Source: Laspinema olomoucense D3b
GTDB taxonomy: Bacteria > Cyanobacteriota > Cyanobacteriia > Cyanobacteriales > Laspinemataceae
Direction: 5' to 3'
Assembly (NCBI RefSeq): GCF_025370785.1
Contig: NZ_JAMXFA010000039.1
Span: forward strand, 1 to 61,097
Length of the DNA: 61,097 nucleotides
Made by a program: the position numbers and the translations under genes. The notes under the pieces are model-generated. The model worked only from the letters and a program-made list of their open reading frames with translations. It ran no database searches and had not been told where the DNA came from. Below are positions 35,151-43,715 of the stretch, piece by piece (position 1 is the stretch's first letter; each line of letters begins with the position of its first letter).

Positions 35151-36596
35151 ATGGAAATTCAAACACCCGATTGGGTAAAACACGCGGTTTTTTATCAAAT
35201 TTTTCCCGATCGCTTCGCCCGAGGGACTCAACCTCGTGAGCTACTCTTGAAGCACAGTCGTTGGGAAGATTGGCACGCTATTCCGACTCTGCAAGGGTAT
35301 AAAGGCGGAAATCTCTGGGGCGTTGTAGACAAACTGGACTATTTACAAGACTTGGGGATTAATGCCATTTATTTTACCCCCATTTTTCAATCGGCGAGTA
35401 ACCACCGCTATCACACCCATGATTACTATCAGGTGGACCCGATGTTAGGGAAAACTGGGGCGTTTCGAGAATTGTTGTTAGAGGCGCATCAACGCAATAT
35501 TAAAGTGGTGCTAGATGGGGTCTTTAACCATTCTAGTCGGGGCTTTTTCTTTTTTCATGATGTTTTGGAAAATGGCCCTTATTCTCCCTGGGTCGATTGG
35601 TTTAAAATTCACGGATGGCCCCTGTCTCCCTACAATGGGGATTTTCCCGCTAATTATGATGGGTGGGCGGATAATCGCGCTTTGCCGGTGTTCAACCATG
35701 ATAATCCCGAGGTGCGGGAATACATTATGGAGATTGCGGAATATTGGATTAAGTTTGGGATTGATGGGTGGCGGTTGGATGTGCCCTTTGAGGTGAAAAC
35801 GGAAGGGTTTTGGCAGGAGTTTCGCGATCGCGTCAAAGCGATTAATCCCGAAGCTTACATTGTCGGCGAAGTCTGGCATGATGCTCGTCCCTGGTTGGAT
35901 GGCACTCAGTTCGATGGGGTGATGAACTATCTGTTTACCGGACCCACCATTGCCTTTACTGCTGGCGATCGCGTTGATTTGAGTCAAGTTAAGGACCGGG
36001 ACTACCAAACCTCCCCTCCCATGTTTGCGGGTGAGTATGCGGAAAAAATGCAGCAGTTGTTGGAAATGTACCCCTGGGAAATCCAACTAACTCAGCTTAA
36101 CCTTCTGGCTTCTCATGATACGGCACGTCTGCTTTCGATCGCCGGAGATGATAAACCTTCTGTGGAGTTGGCAACTATCCTATTAATGACCTTCCCCGGT
36201 GCTCCGAGTATCTACTATGGAGATGAAGTCGGTTTAGCGGGTCGTCTGGACCCCGACTCTCGGCGCGGTTTTCCCAAAGAAGAAGATTGGGACCGAGAAG
36301 TGCTCGACTATCATCGCCAACTGATTGCGCTGCGTCAGGCTCATCCGGCTTTGCGGACGGGTACTTACAAGGTGTTATGCGCTCAGGGAACCCTCTATGT
36401 CTTCGCAAGGCAGTTACCGGGGGAAGAACTAATTGTCGCTGTCAACGTCGGCACAAATGCCTGCGAGCAGACCCTGGATCTCTCTGGGTTGAGTTCTCAT
36501 CCTGAGAAATTGTTATATGGGAAGGCTCAAGTGTCTTGGCAGGATGACCAGATGAGTTTAAGTGTTCCCCCTCGCAGTGGGTGCATTTTGGGTTAA
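35151..36596 (+). CDS. GH13 alpha-amylase-family glycoside hydrolase
   Basis: This 481-residue enzyme of glycoside hydrolase family 13 has a (beta/alpha)8 barrel with the four conserved regions. DGVFNHSSRG holds region I, and DGWRLDVPF the catalytic nucleophile Asp (about residue 209). VGEVWHDA carries the acid/base Glu (about 238), and LLASHDTARL the third Asp (about 321). The N-terminal WVKHAVFYQIFPDRFARG and IYFTPIFQS.SNHRY resemble cyclomaltodextrinase/neopullulanase-type enzymes, but no large N-terminal starch-binding domain is present. It probably hydrolyses maltodextrins from glycogen in the cytoplasm. MalQ lies 15 kb away in the same window. The exact specificity is unproven. Confidence 0.9.
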   Translation: MEIQTPDWVKHAVFYQIFPDRFARGTQPRELLLKHSRWEDWHAIPTLQGYKGGNLWGVVDKLDYLQDLGINAIYFTPIFQSASNHRYHTHDYYQVDPMLGKTGAFRELLLEAHQRNIKVVLDGVFNHSSRGFFFFHDVLENGPYSPWVDWFKIHGWPLSPYNGDFPANYDGWADNRALPVFNHDNPEVREYIMEIAEYWIKFGIDGWRLDVPFEVKTEGFWQEFRDRVKAINPEAYIVGEVWHDARPWLDGTQFDGVMNYLFTGPTIAFTAGDRVDLSQVKDRDYQTSPPMFAGEYAEKMQQLLEMYPWEIQLTQLNLLASHDTARLLSIAGDDKPSVELATILLMTFPGAPSIYYGDEVGLAGRLDPDSRRGFPKEEDWDREVLDYHRQLIALRQAHPALRTGTYKVLCAQGTLYVFARQLPGEELIVAVNVGTNACEQTLDLSGLSSHPEKLLYGKAQVSWQDDQMSLSVPPRSGCILG

Positions 36597-36710
36597 ATGA
36601 TGGGGGCGACCCAGGAGGCATCGCCCCTCTAGCTGATGGAGAGAGTTTAGGGGATGGGCATCCTGGCGATCGCCTCTGATACCAAATCCGGCTATGAAAA
36701 GTCATTTTTA

Positions 36711-36775
36711 TAAAGTAGCCCGCGCAGGCGGGCTTTGTCCGTATAGCCTCCGGGCTTCAGCCTGCGGGTTTTTAG
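36711..36775. repeat. Dispersed hairpin repeat, copy 2 (between convergent genes)
   Basis: TAGCCCGCGCAGGCGGGCTTTGTCC…TATAGCC…CAGCCTGCGGGTTTTTAG resembles the copies at 34178-34245 and 53477-53525. It lies directly between the GH13 gene (plus) and the fasciclin gene (minus), five bases from the latter's stop codon, and probably ends both. Confidence 0.65.
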
Positions 36776-36779
36776 AGAC

Positions 36780-37193
36780 TTATACCGCAACCAAACTGGG
36801 AATCAGTACCTTGTCGATCGCATGAATCACCCCATTGTCCGTCAGGCGATCGGCACTCAAGACTTTAGCATCGTTAATTTGGATGCCGTCTGAAGTATCA
36901 ACCCCCACCACTGAACCTTCCACGGTTTCTGCTGAAGCTAACTCCTCCAGATTATCCGTCCGCACGTCTCCGTTTAAAACGTGATAACAAAGGATTCTCT
37001 TCAGCTTGGGAATATCTTCCATCAAATTGGCAATGGTATTAGAAGGCAGTGCGGCAAAGGCTTCGTCCGTGGGGGCAAAAACGGTATAGGGTCCGGGACT
37101 CTTGAGCAGATCCAGGAGATCTGCTGATTCCACTAAAGTCATCAGGGTTTTGAATTGCCCCAGTTCCTGGGCGGTTTCTATCAAGTCAGCCAT
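36780..37193 (-). CDS. Fasciclin (FAS1) domain protein
   Basis: This 137-residue protein consists of a single FAS1 domain: MADLIETAQELGQFKTLMTLVESADL, GPYTVFAPTDEAFAALP (the family's H1-like motif), LKRILCYHVLNGDV and GVIHAIDKVLIP (H2-like motif). No signal peptide is visible, so it may be cytoplasmic or exported in another way. FAS1 domains mediate adhesion or protein contacts. A ribosome-binding site (AGGGAG) precedes the ATG. The role in this organism is unknown. Confidence 0.9.
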   Translation of the reverse strand: MADLIETAQELGQFKTLMTLVESADLLDLLKSPGPYTVFAPTDEAFAALPSNTIANLMEDIPKLKRILCYHVLNGDVRTDNLEELASAETVEGSVVGVDTSDGIQINDAKVLSADRLTDNGVIHAIDKVLIPSLVAV

Positions 37194-37297
37194 GAGTGAG
37201 TTCTCCCTAAAAATAGGATTTATGTTGATTTCTGTTTAGGAATAACATGAGAAATCAACCCAAGCCCTCTTTCACAGGGAGGAAATTGAGGGTGAAT

Positions 37298-38278
37298 TTA
37301 TTGACTGACGGTAATCCCCCGATCGCGCAGTTGTTGGACAAAAAACTCTTCTAGGGAAGCACCTGTTAAGTCAATTGTAATCAGCTTGCCCCCCATGAGT
37401 TGCAAACTGGCGAGGAAATCCTGGGGGGAACCTTTTAAATGCCCTTGCCAGCGATCGTCTTCTAAGTCCAAGTCCGGTAACCACTGTTTAAGCACTTCTA
37501 AATTCCCCCCGGTACCTTTGACAAAATACAGGTCAGAAGTCCCCAGCAATTCTTTCAGGGAACCGGAGCAAATTAATTCCCCTTGGGCGAGGATAGCAAC
37601 GCGATCGCAAATTTTTTCCACATCGGCGAGGATGTGACTGTTAAAGAAAATCGTTTTCCCTTGTTCTTTCAGAGAAATAATTATTTCCCGCATCTGATAT
37701 CGTCCCAAAGGGTCTAATCCCGACATGGGTTCATCTAAAAACACCACATCGGGATTATTAATCAGTGCCTGTGCCATGCCAATTCGCTGTAACATCCCTT
37801 TAGAATAGTTACGCAGAATCTTATTCCGAGCAGTGGCTTTGGCGAGGCCAACGAGATCCAATAGATCGGGAATGCGCTGGCGCTGCTCACTGGCGGGAAT
37901 TTGGAATAAGTTGGCAGTAAACGCTAAAAATTCCCAGCCGGTTAGATATTTATAAAAATAGGGATTTTCTGGGAGATAACCAATGCGTTCTCGAACAGCG
38001 CGATCGCCCAAAGGCTTCCCTAAGAGCAAGCCGCGACCCCCACTCGGACGCAAGATGCCCAATAAAATTTTCAGGATTGTTGTTTTCCCAGCCCCATTTG
38101 GGCCCAGCAACCCAAAGGTTTCTCCCTCATACACGGTTAGGGTGCAGTTTTTGAGGGTTTCGACTTGCTTGTTCATCCAAAACCCAGTGCGGTAAGCCTT
38201 TCGCAATTGAAAGGTCTCGATCGCTGGCACTCGCTCACTGCTTATCGGTTCGGCAGGCCAATCAACCACAGAATCCAT
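37298..38278 (-). CDS. ABC transporter ATP-binding protein
   Basis: This 326-residue ATPase has, after about 24 extra residues, the nucleotide-binding domain. Walker A is LLGPNGAGKTT (about 56-66), Q-loop region YLPENPYFY, signature NYSKGMLQRIGMAQAL (a variant of LSGGQ), Walker B VVFLDEPMSGLDPLGR, and the H-loop FFNSHILADVEKI. A C-terminal extension of about 90 residues follows, as in NatA/CcmA-like subunits. The membrane partner is not encoded next to it, so it must pair with a permease elsewhere. Substrate unknown. Confidence 0.9.
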   Translation of the reverse strand: MDSVVDWPAEPISSERVPAIETFQLRKAYRTGFWMNKQVETLKNCTLTVYEGETFGLLGPNGAGKTTILKILLGILRPSGGRGLLLGKPLGDRAVRERIGYLPENPYFYKYLTGWEFLAFTANLFQIPASEQRQRIPDLLDLVGLAKATARNKILRNYSKGMLQRIGMAQALINNPDVVFLDEPMSGLDPLGRYQMREIIISLKEQGKTIFFNSHILADVEKICDRVAILAQGELICSGSLKELLGTSDLYFVKGTGGNLEVLKQWLPDLDLEDDRWQGHLKGSPQDFLASLQLMGGKLITIDLTGASLEEFFVQQLRDRGITVSQ

Positions 38279-38556
38279 GTCCGTTTCCCAATTTCGTCCA
38301 ACCTAATCTAGTTCTATCTTGTACCGAATTTACCCAAGTTTGCCTAATTTTACATCCTTTCAGGGGCAAGATACTCGGGATTCCAAGGGATTTTAGGATG
38401 GAGTGGGCCTCGATTAGAGGGGTTTGCAGCGTTTTTTCTTCGACTTGGGGGATAAGGACAGCAAGTCGGGACATTGAACTGTTGCTTTCATGCTTTTGCT
38501 CCTCCTGCTGCGACTGCGAAATAGAATGGTTGTAGGGAGCAAGAGGAAAAAATCCA

Positions 38557-38742
38557 ATGGATCGGTCTAAAGTTATAGCTATCATTACGGGTGCGATATC
38601 CATTTTGCTGGCGATCGCCTACCTAGTCGTTGTTCAGTTGCTCGATTTTCGCGGGGAAATGTTACCGGCTCCCATTGATACGGGAACCCTCATTCCCACT
38701 ACCCTAGTAACTGTTGCTACTTTTATCACCCGTCTATGCTAA
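38557..38742 (+). CDS. Small membrane protein, unknown
   Basis: A 61-residue protein with one clear helix near the N-terminus (VIAIITGAISILLAIAYLVVVQLL) and a second weakly hydrophobic C-terminal part (TLVTVATFITRLC). AAGAGGA lies 8 bases before the ATG. It overlaps the start of the next gene (ATGCTAA), which suggests coupled translation with the pentapeptide-IMS protein. I know no name for it. The overlap and composition make it likely to be genuine. Confidence 0.7.
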   Translation: MDRSKVIAIITGAISILLAIAYLVVVQLLDFRGEMLPAPIDTGTLIPTTLVTVATFITRLC

Positions 38743-39617
38743 TTAAAAATGTAGGAAAAATCACGGTTCTGTTAGTCCCCTTGGGGTTGGCGTTACCTGT
38801 TGCTGCGGCTAACCCAGCCCACCTACAGCAACTCCTGGATACCAATCGTTGTCCGGGATGTGATTTGCGTGATGCTCAATTAGAGGGGGTTAGTTTGCGG
38901 GGTGCCGATTTATCGGAAGCCGATTTACAGGGGGCGAATCTCCGAAATGCGGACTTGCGTTATGTCAACTTTCGCCGTGCCAATTTATCCGAAGCGATTC
39001 TGATTGCTGCCGACTTAGAAGCGGCTAATTTTAGTCAGGCGAATTTACGCGCGATGGATGTCCGAGGAGCCAATCTCAAGGACGCTGTGCTCACAGGAGC
39101 AAATACTTGCGGTTGGCAGCGACAAGATGCTCGATTAGAAGGGGTCAATTTGGAAGAGGCGGGGTGCATTCGTCCTACCCCGGCACCGGCACCGAATCCG
39201 GCACCGACACCAAATCCGCCATCAGAGACAGGGGTACTTCCCCAGAGACAAGCAGCGGCATTGCTGCGGGACTGGCTAACGGCTAAAGGTAATATTTTTG
39301 GACCTCCATTTGATCGGCAATTATTGGGGAATTTGACGACGGGAATTTTATATGCAGATTCTCTCAATTCCGTGACTTGGTTAGAAAATAATAATGCGTT
39401 CTATCAATATGGGGTGCAGCGGGTAGAATCAGTAGAGCGGTTTGTCACGGAAGGAAATCGGGCGACATTAGAAGCTAGGGTGACGGAAGATTACACGTTA
39501 TATGAAAATGGACGAGCCAATGGCGATCGCGCTAGTTTTGGCACAAATTTAATTAGGTACAATTTACAACGGGTCAATGGGCAGTGGAAAATTGCCGATT
39601 ATCAGGTGATTAATTAA
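38736..39617 (+). CDS. Pentapeptide-repeat protein with C-terminal IMS (ARC6-like) domain
   Basis: This 293-residue exported protein has a signal peptide (about 1-24, VLLVPLGLALPVAAA). A pentapeptide-repeat beta-helix (about 40-130) follows, with A(D/N)L.. units such as GADLSEADLQGANLRNADL. A Pro/Ala linker (about 145-165) comes next, then a C-terminal domain (about 167-293) resembling the IMS/DUF4101 domain of the chloroplast division protein ARC6 and cyanobacterial Ftn2: AAALLRDWLTAKGNIFG, LARVTEDYTLYENG-like, and VNGQWKIADYQV. It is translationally coupled to the small membrane protein before it. The domain combination suggests a periplasmic scaffold; function unknown. Confidence 0.85.
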   Translation: MLIKNVGKITVLLVPLGLALPVAAANPAHLQQLLDTNRCPGCDLRDAQLEGVSLRGADLSEADLQGANLRNADLRYVNFRRANLSEAILIAADLEAANFSQANLRAMDVRGANLKDAVLTGANTCGWQRQDARLEGVNLEEAGCIRPTPAPAPNPAPTPNPPSETGVLPQRQAAALLRDWLTAKGNIFGPPFDRQLLGNLTTGILYADSLNSVTWLENNNAFYQYGVQRVESVERFVTEGNRATLEARVTEDYTLYENGRANGDRASFGTNLIRYNLQRVNGQWKIADYQVIN

Positions 39618-39693
39618 AGGCGATCGCTCAGGAGAATTGCTCACATCAGGGTGTTTCAACGGGATAGGGTTTACCAAGGGAGAGAGTGAGTTA

Positions 39694-40833
39694 ATGACAG
39701 GGCAAGAAGCACAAGACAATTTTAATTCTTCTATTCCCTCACCCGAGGAGAAGGAGGAAGAGGGTCTGATTGTCATCCAGATGAATAATCCGAAAGCCTG
39801 GTACGATCGCGCCGGTTCTCTTTATCAGTTAGGACGCTATGAAGAGGCGCTAGAGAGCTATGAGAAGGCGATCGCCATTGATGAGGAGTATGCGGATGCC
39901 TGGAATAATCGGGGGATGACCCTGAAGTGTTTGGGACGTCATGAAGAGGCGGTGACGAGTTATGAAAAGGCGATCGCCCTGAAGGCGGATTATTACCAAG
40001 GGTGGAACAACCTGGGGAATGCCTTGGTGGAGTTAGGACGCTATGAGGAAGCGGTAGCCAGTTACCAACGGGCGATCGCCATTTCTCCGGAGTATTGTCA
40101 AGGGTGGCATAACCAAGGGGAAGCTCTCGCGGCGTTAGAACGCTATGAAGAGGCAGTCGCCTGTTACGATCGCGTCTTAGCCCTCAAACCCACCTGGCGC
40201 GAAACACAGCGGTTGCGACGAACAGCGATGGCGAAGTTGCAAGAGAAACCCCCCACTCCCAAACCGGAAGCAGCGACGCCGGAACCTGTGGAAACTCCAG
40301 TTGAGCAGAAAGAGGAGAAAATCCTCCGGGAATCAGCCCGGAGTCAGCCCCTGATGCCCCTGGATAATCCTAAACTAGCCGCTTGCGATCGCATGGTGGA
40401 ACGCTATCCCGATGATGCGGAAGCTTGGGGGGATCGGGGCAGTGCTTTAGCCGAATTAGGATGCTATGAGGAAGCCATTAGCAGCTATGATCGTGCCCTT
40501 TCCCTGGATCCGGACAATTGGCAGGGATGGAAATACCGGGGAGTCGCACTGAAACAGTTAGGAAGACAAGAAGAAGCCCTCAAAAGTTATGAGCGGGCGT
40601 TAGAATTGCAACCCGCGCCCCCTCCAATTCCGGAACAACCGGCGGATGCCTCTGGGGAAGTTTCTTCTGGGGAAGTTTCGATAGATATCGCTACAGAGTC
40701 GGCGGTGGAGGCTCCCTTACCGCAGATAGTTCCCACCCGCACCCCGATGCGCCAATCGTCGAGTCCTTTGGGGCGTGTGATCCGTTGGATGCGGCGATGG
40801 ATGGTCCGGCTATGGCGACGCTGGATCGGATAG
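39694..40833 (+). CDS. TPR protein with Trp/Arg-rich tail
   Basis: This is a 379-residue protein. Four TPR units lie in the first half (about 30-165; YDRAGSLYQLGRYEEALESYEKAI and WNNRGMTLKCLGRHEEAVTSYEKAI type). After an acidic/Pro-rich break come two or three more (about 225-300). The last 50 residues are Ser/Pro-rich and end in the basic amphipathic helix RWMRRWMVRLWRRW, which could bind a membrane. The start at 39694 is preceded by a GGGAGAGAG sequence; the frame's extension to 39637 is not needed. It is likely a protein-interaction scaffold. Confidence 0.85.
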   Translation: MTGQEAQDNFNSSIPSPEEKEEEGLIVIQMNNPKAWYDRAGSLYQLGRYEEALESYEKAIAIDEEYADAWNNRGMTLKCLGRHEEAVTSYEKAIALKADYYQGWNNLGNALVELGRYEEAVASYQRAIAISPEYCQGWHNQGEALAALERYEEAVACYDRVLALKPTWRETQRLRRTAMAKLQEKPPTPKPEAATPEPVETPVEQKEEKILRESARSQPLMPLDNPKLAACDRMVERYPDDAEAWGDRGSALAELGCYEEAISSYDRALSLDPDNWQGWKYRGVALKQLGRQEEALKSYERALELQPAPPPIPEQPADASGEVSSGEVSIDIATESAVEAPLPQIVPTRTPMRQSSSPLGRVIRWMRRWMVRLWRRWIG

Positions 40834-41794
40834 TTTAGACCTGGAGTGCTTGTTTCACTGGAGATTCAGAACCCATTCACGAGCAGGAGGGTTTAGGTTC
40901 CCAAGAGCGGGGAATAGCGATCGCAGAACCCCTGGGTCGTCAGTTGGCTTGTTTCTCCCACAATCAGCGCTTTGGTTTGAACTGGACAGTGCTTGGTGCC
41001 TCGATGCTTGCAAGTTTCACAGTTTTGCATATCTAAAAAAATAGGAGAATGTCTTTGCTCTACTACCAAGTTAACAAAGATTCACCCTATTTCAGAACTT
41101 ACTTAGGCGAACATCGGGGAAATCGTTACATCTTTTAATCAAAGCGCGATCGCCAATCCCCTATCCACCCGGAGATTCATTCTTAAGGCCCCACCTTATC
41201 CTCATCACAACCCAGACCCCTGTTAAACACCCAACCCCTCGGTACTCACCCCATCCCGAGGGAATGCTCCCAAACTCTGCCTTAATCAACCCCCTTTTCT
41301 CCCTTTAAGCAGGCGAGTAATTGTCCTCCCCTAGAGGGATTCCCTCCCTGCCTCACAGCGAGCCTCTAATCTCCAAGTTATCCGAAACTTAAAAAGATTG
41401 AATGAGTCATATATAGGGCTTTCCTCCCTAACTAAAGTTGCCTCACTCAGAGCTACAAAACTTCCGTAGAGTTTTTCATACCCTCCCTACTGACTCTGGG
41501 CGGTCTATCCCTCTACATTCCCCGAACTTACCTCTTTAGATAGAGGCAGTTTTTAAACCCATCAGACTATCCTGGACATAGTGGAGCAATCTCAATGACC
41601 TGGGCAGGGATCAACTGAAAATCCAGGATTCAGGCAGAAGGTGCGGCAAAGTCCCCTAAATTTTATGACTACTTATTAATTGCATTCCCCCAGGGCTTGC
41701 CCCCTTAAATTTACTCCCCTAAAGTCGCCCCCCTCAACTTACTAACAGATGATAAAAAGGGCAATTTAATACTTATTAAAACAAGGAATCGTCT
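40834..41794. other. Long intergenic stretch
   Basis: This region is about 960 bp. The only gene-like item is the short cysteine-rich frame listed at 40893-41030. The rest is C- and T-rich, with no hairpin or repeat that I could define and no open frame with family resemblance. A ribosome-binding site and AT-rich DNA precede the gene at 41795. Confidence 0.5.
40893..41030 (-). CDS. Tiny cysteine-rich protein, possible zinc-binding
   Basis: A 45-residue frame, MQNCETCKHRGTKHCPVQ near the start, with Cys at 4, 7, 15 and 36. The CxxC pair plus two further Cys and two His suit a small zinc knuckle. No signal peptide. The ribosome-binding site is poor and I know no family for it, so it could be a chance frame. 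The composition is unlike the surrounding DNA's other frames. It starts about 40 bp before a T-rich region. Confidence 0.4.
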   Translation of the reverse strand: MQNCETCKHRGTKHCPVQTKALIVGETSQLTTQGFCDRYSPLLGT

Positions 41795-42094
41795 ATGCAA
41801 GCTCTTGAAAGTATTCACACTTTCCCTAAATCTTCCTTCCCTAACTATTCAGTTAAGCAGATCTTCCCTTCTACCGAGAAAAACGCTAAGATGGGACACG
41901 CTGATATTTTACCCCAATCAGATATTGCCGAGTTATTTTTCTCAGTGTGGCAACGCCATGAAATGACCGAAGCAAATCGTCAAAGGTTAAAATTTGCTTT
42001 GTTAAGTTATGCTGAACTGAACGACTCCGACTATAGACTAATTAATCGTATCTTACACGCCATAAAACGCGGATGGATTAAAATGGTAGAGTAA
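41795..42094 (+). CDS. Conserved small protein, unknown
   Basis: This 99-residue soluble protein has a polar N-terminal third. A helical C-terminal two thirds follows: DIAELFFSVWQRHEMTEANRQRLKFALLSYAELNDSDYRLINRILHAIKRGWIKMVE. I do not know the family. An acceptable start (AAGGAATCGTCT ATG) and a terminator past its end (42235-42270) indicate a monocistronic gene. The helical core may bind protein or nucleic acid; that is unproven. Confidence 0.7.
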   Translation: MQALESIHTFPKSSFPNYSVKQIFPSTEKNAKMGHADILPQSDIAELFFSVWQRHEMTEANRQRLKFALLSYAELNDSDYRLINRILHAIKRGWIKMVE

Positions 42095-42234
42095 GTTCAC
42101 CTAGAACTCAATAAAACTGGCTGATTTTTCTGACCCTACATGGGCCAGCGTATCCAGGAAGAGCCGTAGATAAAAGTCGTTAAATTTGTGAATTTTTAGG
42201 GTTCAGGTGAAAATTTAATATAAATCAATTGACG

Positions 42235-42270
42235 ATTAATGCCTTCAGACGACTGAGGGCATTAATTTTT
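42235..42270 (+). terminator. Rho-independent terminator after the 99-residue protein gene
   Basis: ATTAATGCCTTCAG (42235-42248) pairs with CTGAGGGCATTAAT (42253-42266) with one G-U pair and a 4-base loop, then a T-run. This is a strong intrinsic terminator for the gene ending at 42094. Confidence 0.75.
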
Positions 42271-42384
42271 GCAGTTCAGTGATGGGGAATTCCCGGGGGG
42301 ACAGGTGCATCAGACTCATAAATTCTATCTCTAAGTGATAACCGATAGAGCTGATACACCTGACTAAAACTCTGGGGAAAAACC

Positions 42385-43587
42385 CTAAAATTTTAACCGA
42401 AATAATAAAATCTGATTCACTTGATCAGGACTAAAATTATCATCACTGACCATGATTAAACTTTGACTGCCGTCGGCCAACCGGGGTCCAAGGGTCATCC
42501 CTTCTAGATTGTCTAACTCAATTCCTAAATCTTGTAAGTTTAAAAGCAATCGCTTCTTAATGGGTTCAACTTTCTTCAGTTCCCCTTTTAAACTGGCAAT
42601 TCGGGAAGTATCGGTGGCGCTGCCGGTTTGAATTTCAAAAATTTTGGCACCAAACCCCAGAAACCCAAAATTGCGCTCTAAACTGAGCAAATGCCCTCCC
42701 TGTTCTAAAGCTAATAATTCCGATAACCCCTGGTAAAGACTCCAGCGCACCGTATCGTCAAGGGTGTAAAGATTTTCAGAAATTAAGATTGGGGGTCCAT
42801 CGGAGATTAGATAATGAAGTAAACGGTTTTTGGGGGGCATATCGGCGTCGAGTTCATCCAAATCTTGAATGAGGGGTGCTTCTGTTACGGTAAACAGGCG
42901 ATAGGGATCAACCGTGGCATCCCCAAATCCTCGGGGATTGAGGGTGAGGGACTCTAACCCTAAATTATCTTGGATACCTTGGGTGGGGTTCTCAGGATTA
43001 TCTGGGATGTAGCGTTTGGGAAGGGTGATATCCCGGACAAATTGGCCGGTTTCGAGGTTGATTTCGTGGATAAAGGGTGCCAACCCTTTGCGAGTAATCC
43101 CCTCGCTGGCGATATAAACGCTGTTGGGTGAAGCAAAGGCGATGCCTTCTGCATCCATTTCACCGATGGGATAGGGGTTGCCGTCTTTTGCTTTGAGAAG
43201 GGTGACGGATTCGATTTCAACGCTGGCGATTTTGGGCGTATCGGAACTGTTAGAATCCAAATTCAGTTTAAGGGTATAGAAGCGGGGGGGGGCATAATCT
43301 CCGCGATCGTCTGAGATGACGTAGAAGCGATCGCGTTGGCGATCGTAGGTGATGCCGGATAATCCACCAACGGGCGTATCCTGAAATGGACGTTTCGGCA
43401 GTTCATAGTCGTCTAAAAATTCTAGGGACAAGTCGAGAAATATGCGCTCTTGTGCATTGACTTGGGGCAAAGCACAGGCGGTTAATACCGTCGATAGCAC
43501 CAGTGCCAATGCCATCACCCAGGGGAAAATTTGAAATTTGCGCCAGTTCACGATCGCCTCCAACCCTTGAAAATCTAAACAGTCCAA
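42385..43587 (-). CDS. Esterase-like activity of phytase family lipoprotein
   Basis: This 400-residue exported protein has an N-terminal signal (about 18-38, IFPWVMALALVLSTVL) ending in the lipobox LTAC, so it is probably a lipoprotein anchored to a membrane. The rest is a beta-propeller-like domain of the esterase-like phytase family, with GGLSGITYDRQRDRFYVISDDRG near 73-93. YPIGEMDAEGIAF and LDNLEGMTLGPRLADGSQSLIMVSDDNF near the C-terminus are also typical. Related proteins occur in phosphate metabolism, but enzyme activity is rarely shown. It is divergent from the TPR gene at 43716. Confidence 0.85.
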   Translation of the reverse strand: MDCLDFQGLEAIVNWRKFQIFPWVMALALVLSTVLTACALPQVNAQERIFLDLSLEFLDDYELPKRPFQDTPVGGLSGITYDRQRDRFYVISDDRGDYAPPRFYTLKLNLDSNSSDTPKIASVEIESVTLLKAKDGNPYPIGEMDAEGIAFASPNSVYIASEGITRKGLAPFIHEINLETGQFVRDITLPKRYIPDNPENPTQGIQDNLGLESLTLNPRGFGDATVDPYRLFTVTEAPLIQDLDELDADMPPKNRLLHYLISDGPPILISENLYTLDDTVRWSLYQGLSELLALEQGGHLLSLERNFGFLGFGAKIFEIQTGSATDTSRIASLKGELKKVEPIKKRLLLNLQDLGIELDNLEGMTLGPRLADGSQSLIMVSDDNFSPDQVNQILLFRLKF

Positions 43588-43715
43588 TTTTTAATTTAAC
43601 AAATTGGCGGTGAAATTGCGAGGGTTCCTCTATCTTTAATCAATCCCGAACCCCATTTATGTAGAGCGATTAAATTGAACGATTAACCAGTCGAGTAAGT
43701 GCAAAAATAAACTAG

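Noticed and set aside
38262-38603. 113-codon minus-strand frame upstream of the ABC ATPase
   Set aside because: Overlaps the start of the small membrane protein gene on the other strand; low-complexity Gln/Ser content and no domain.
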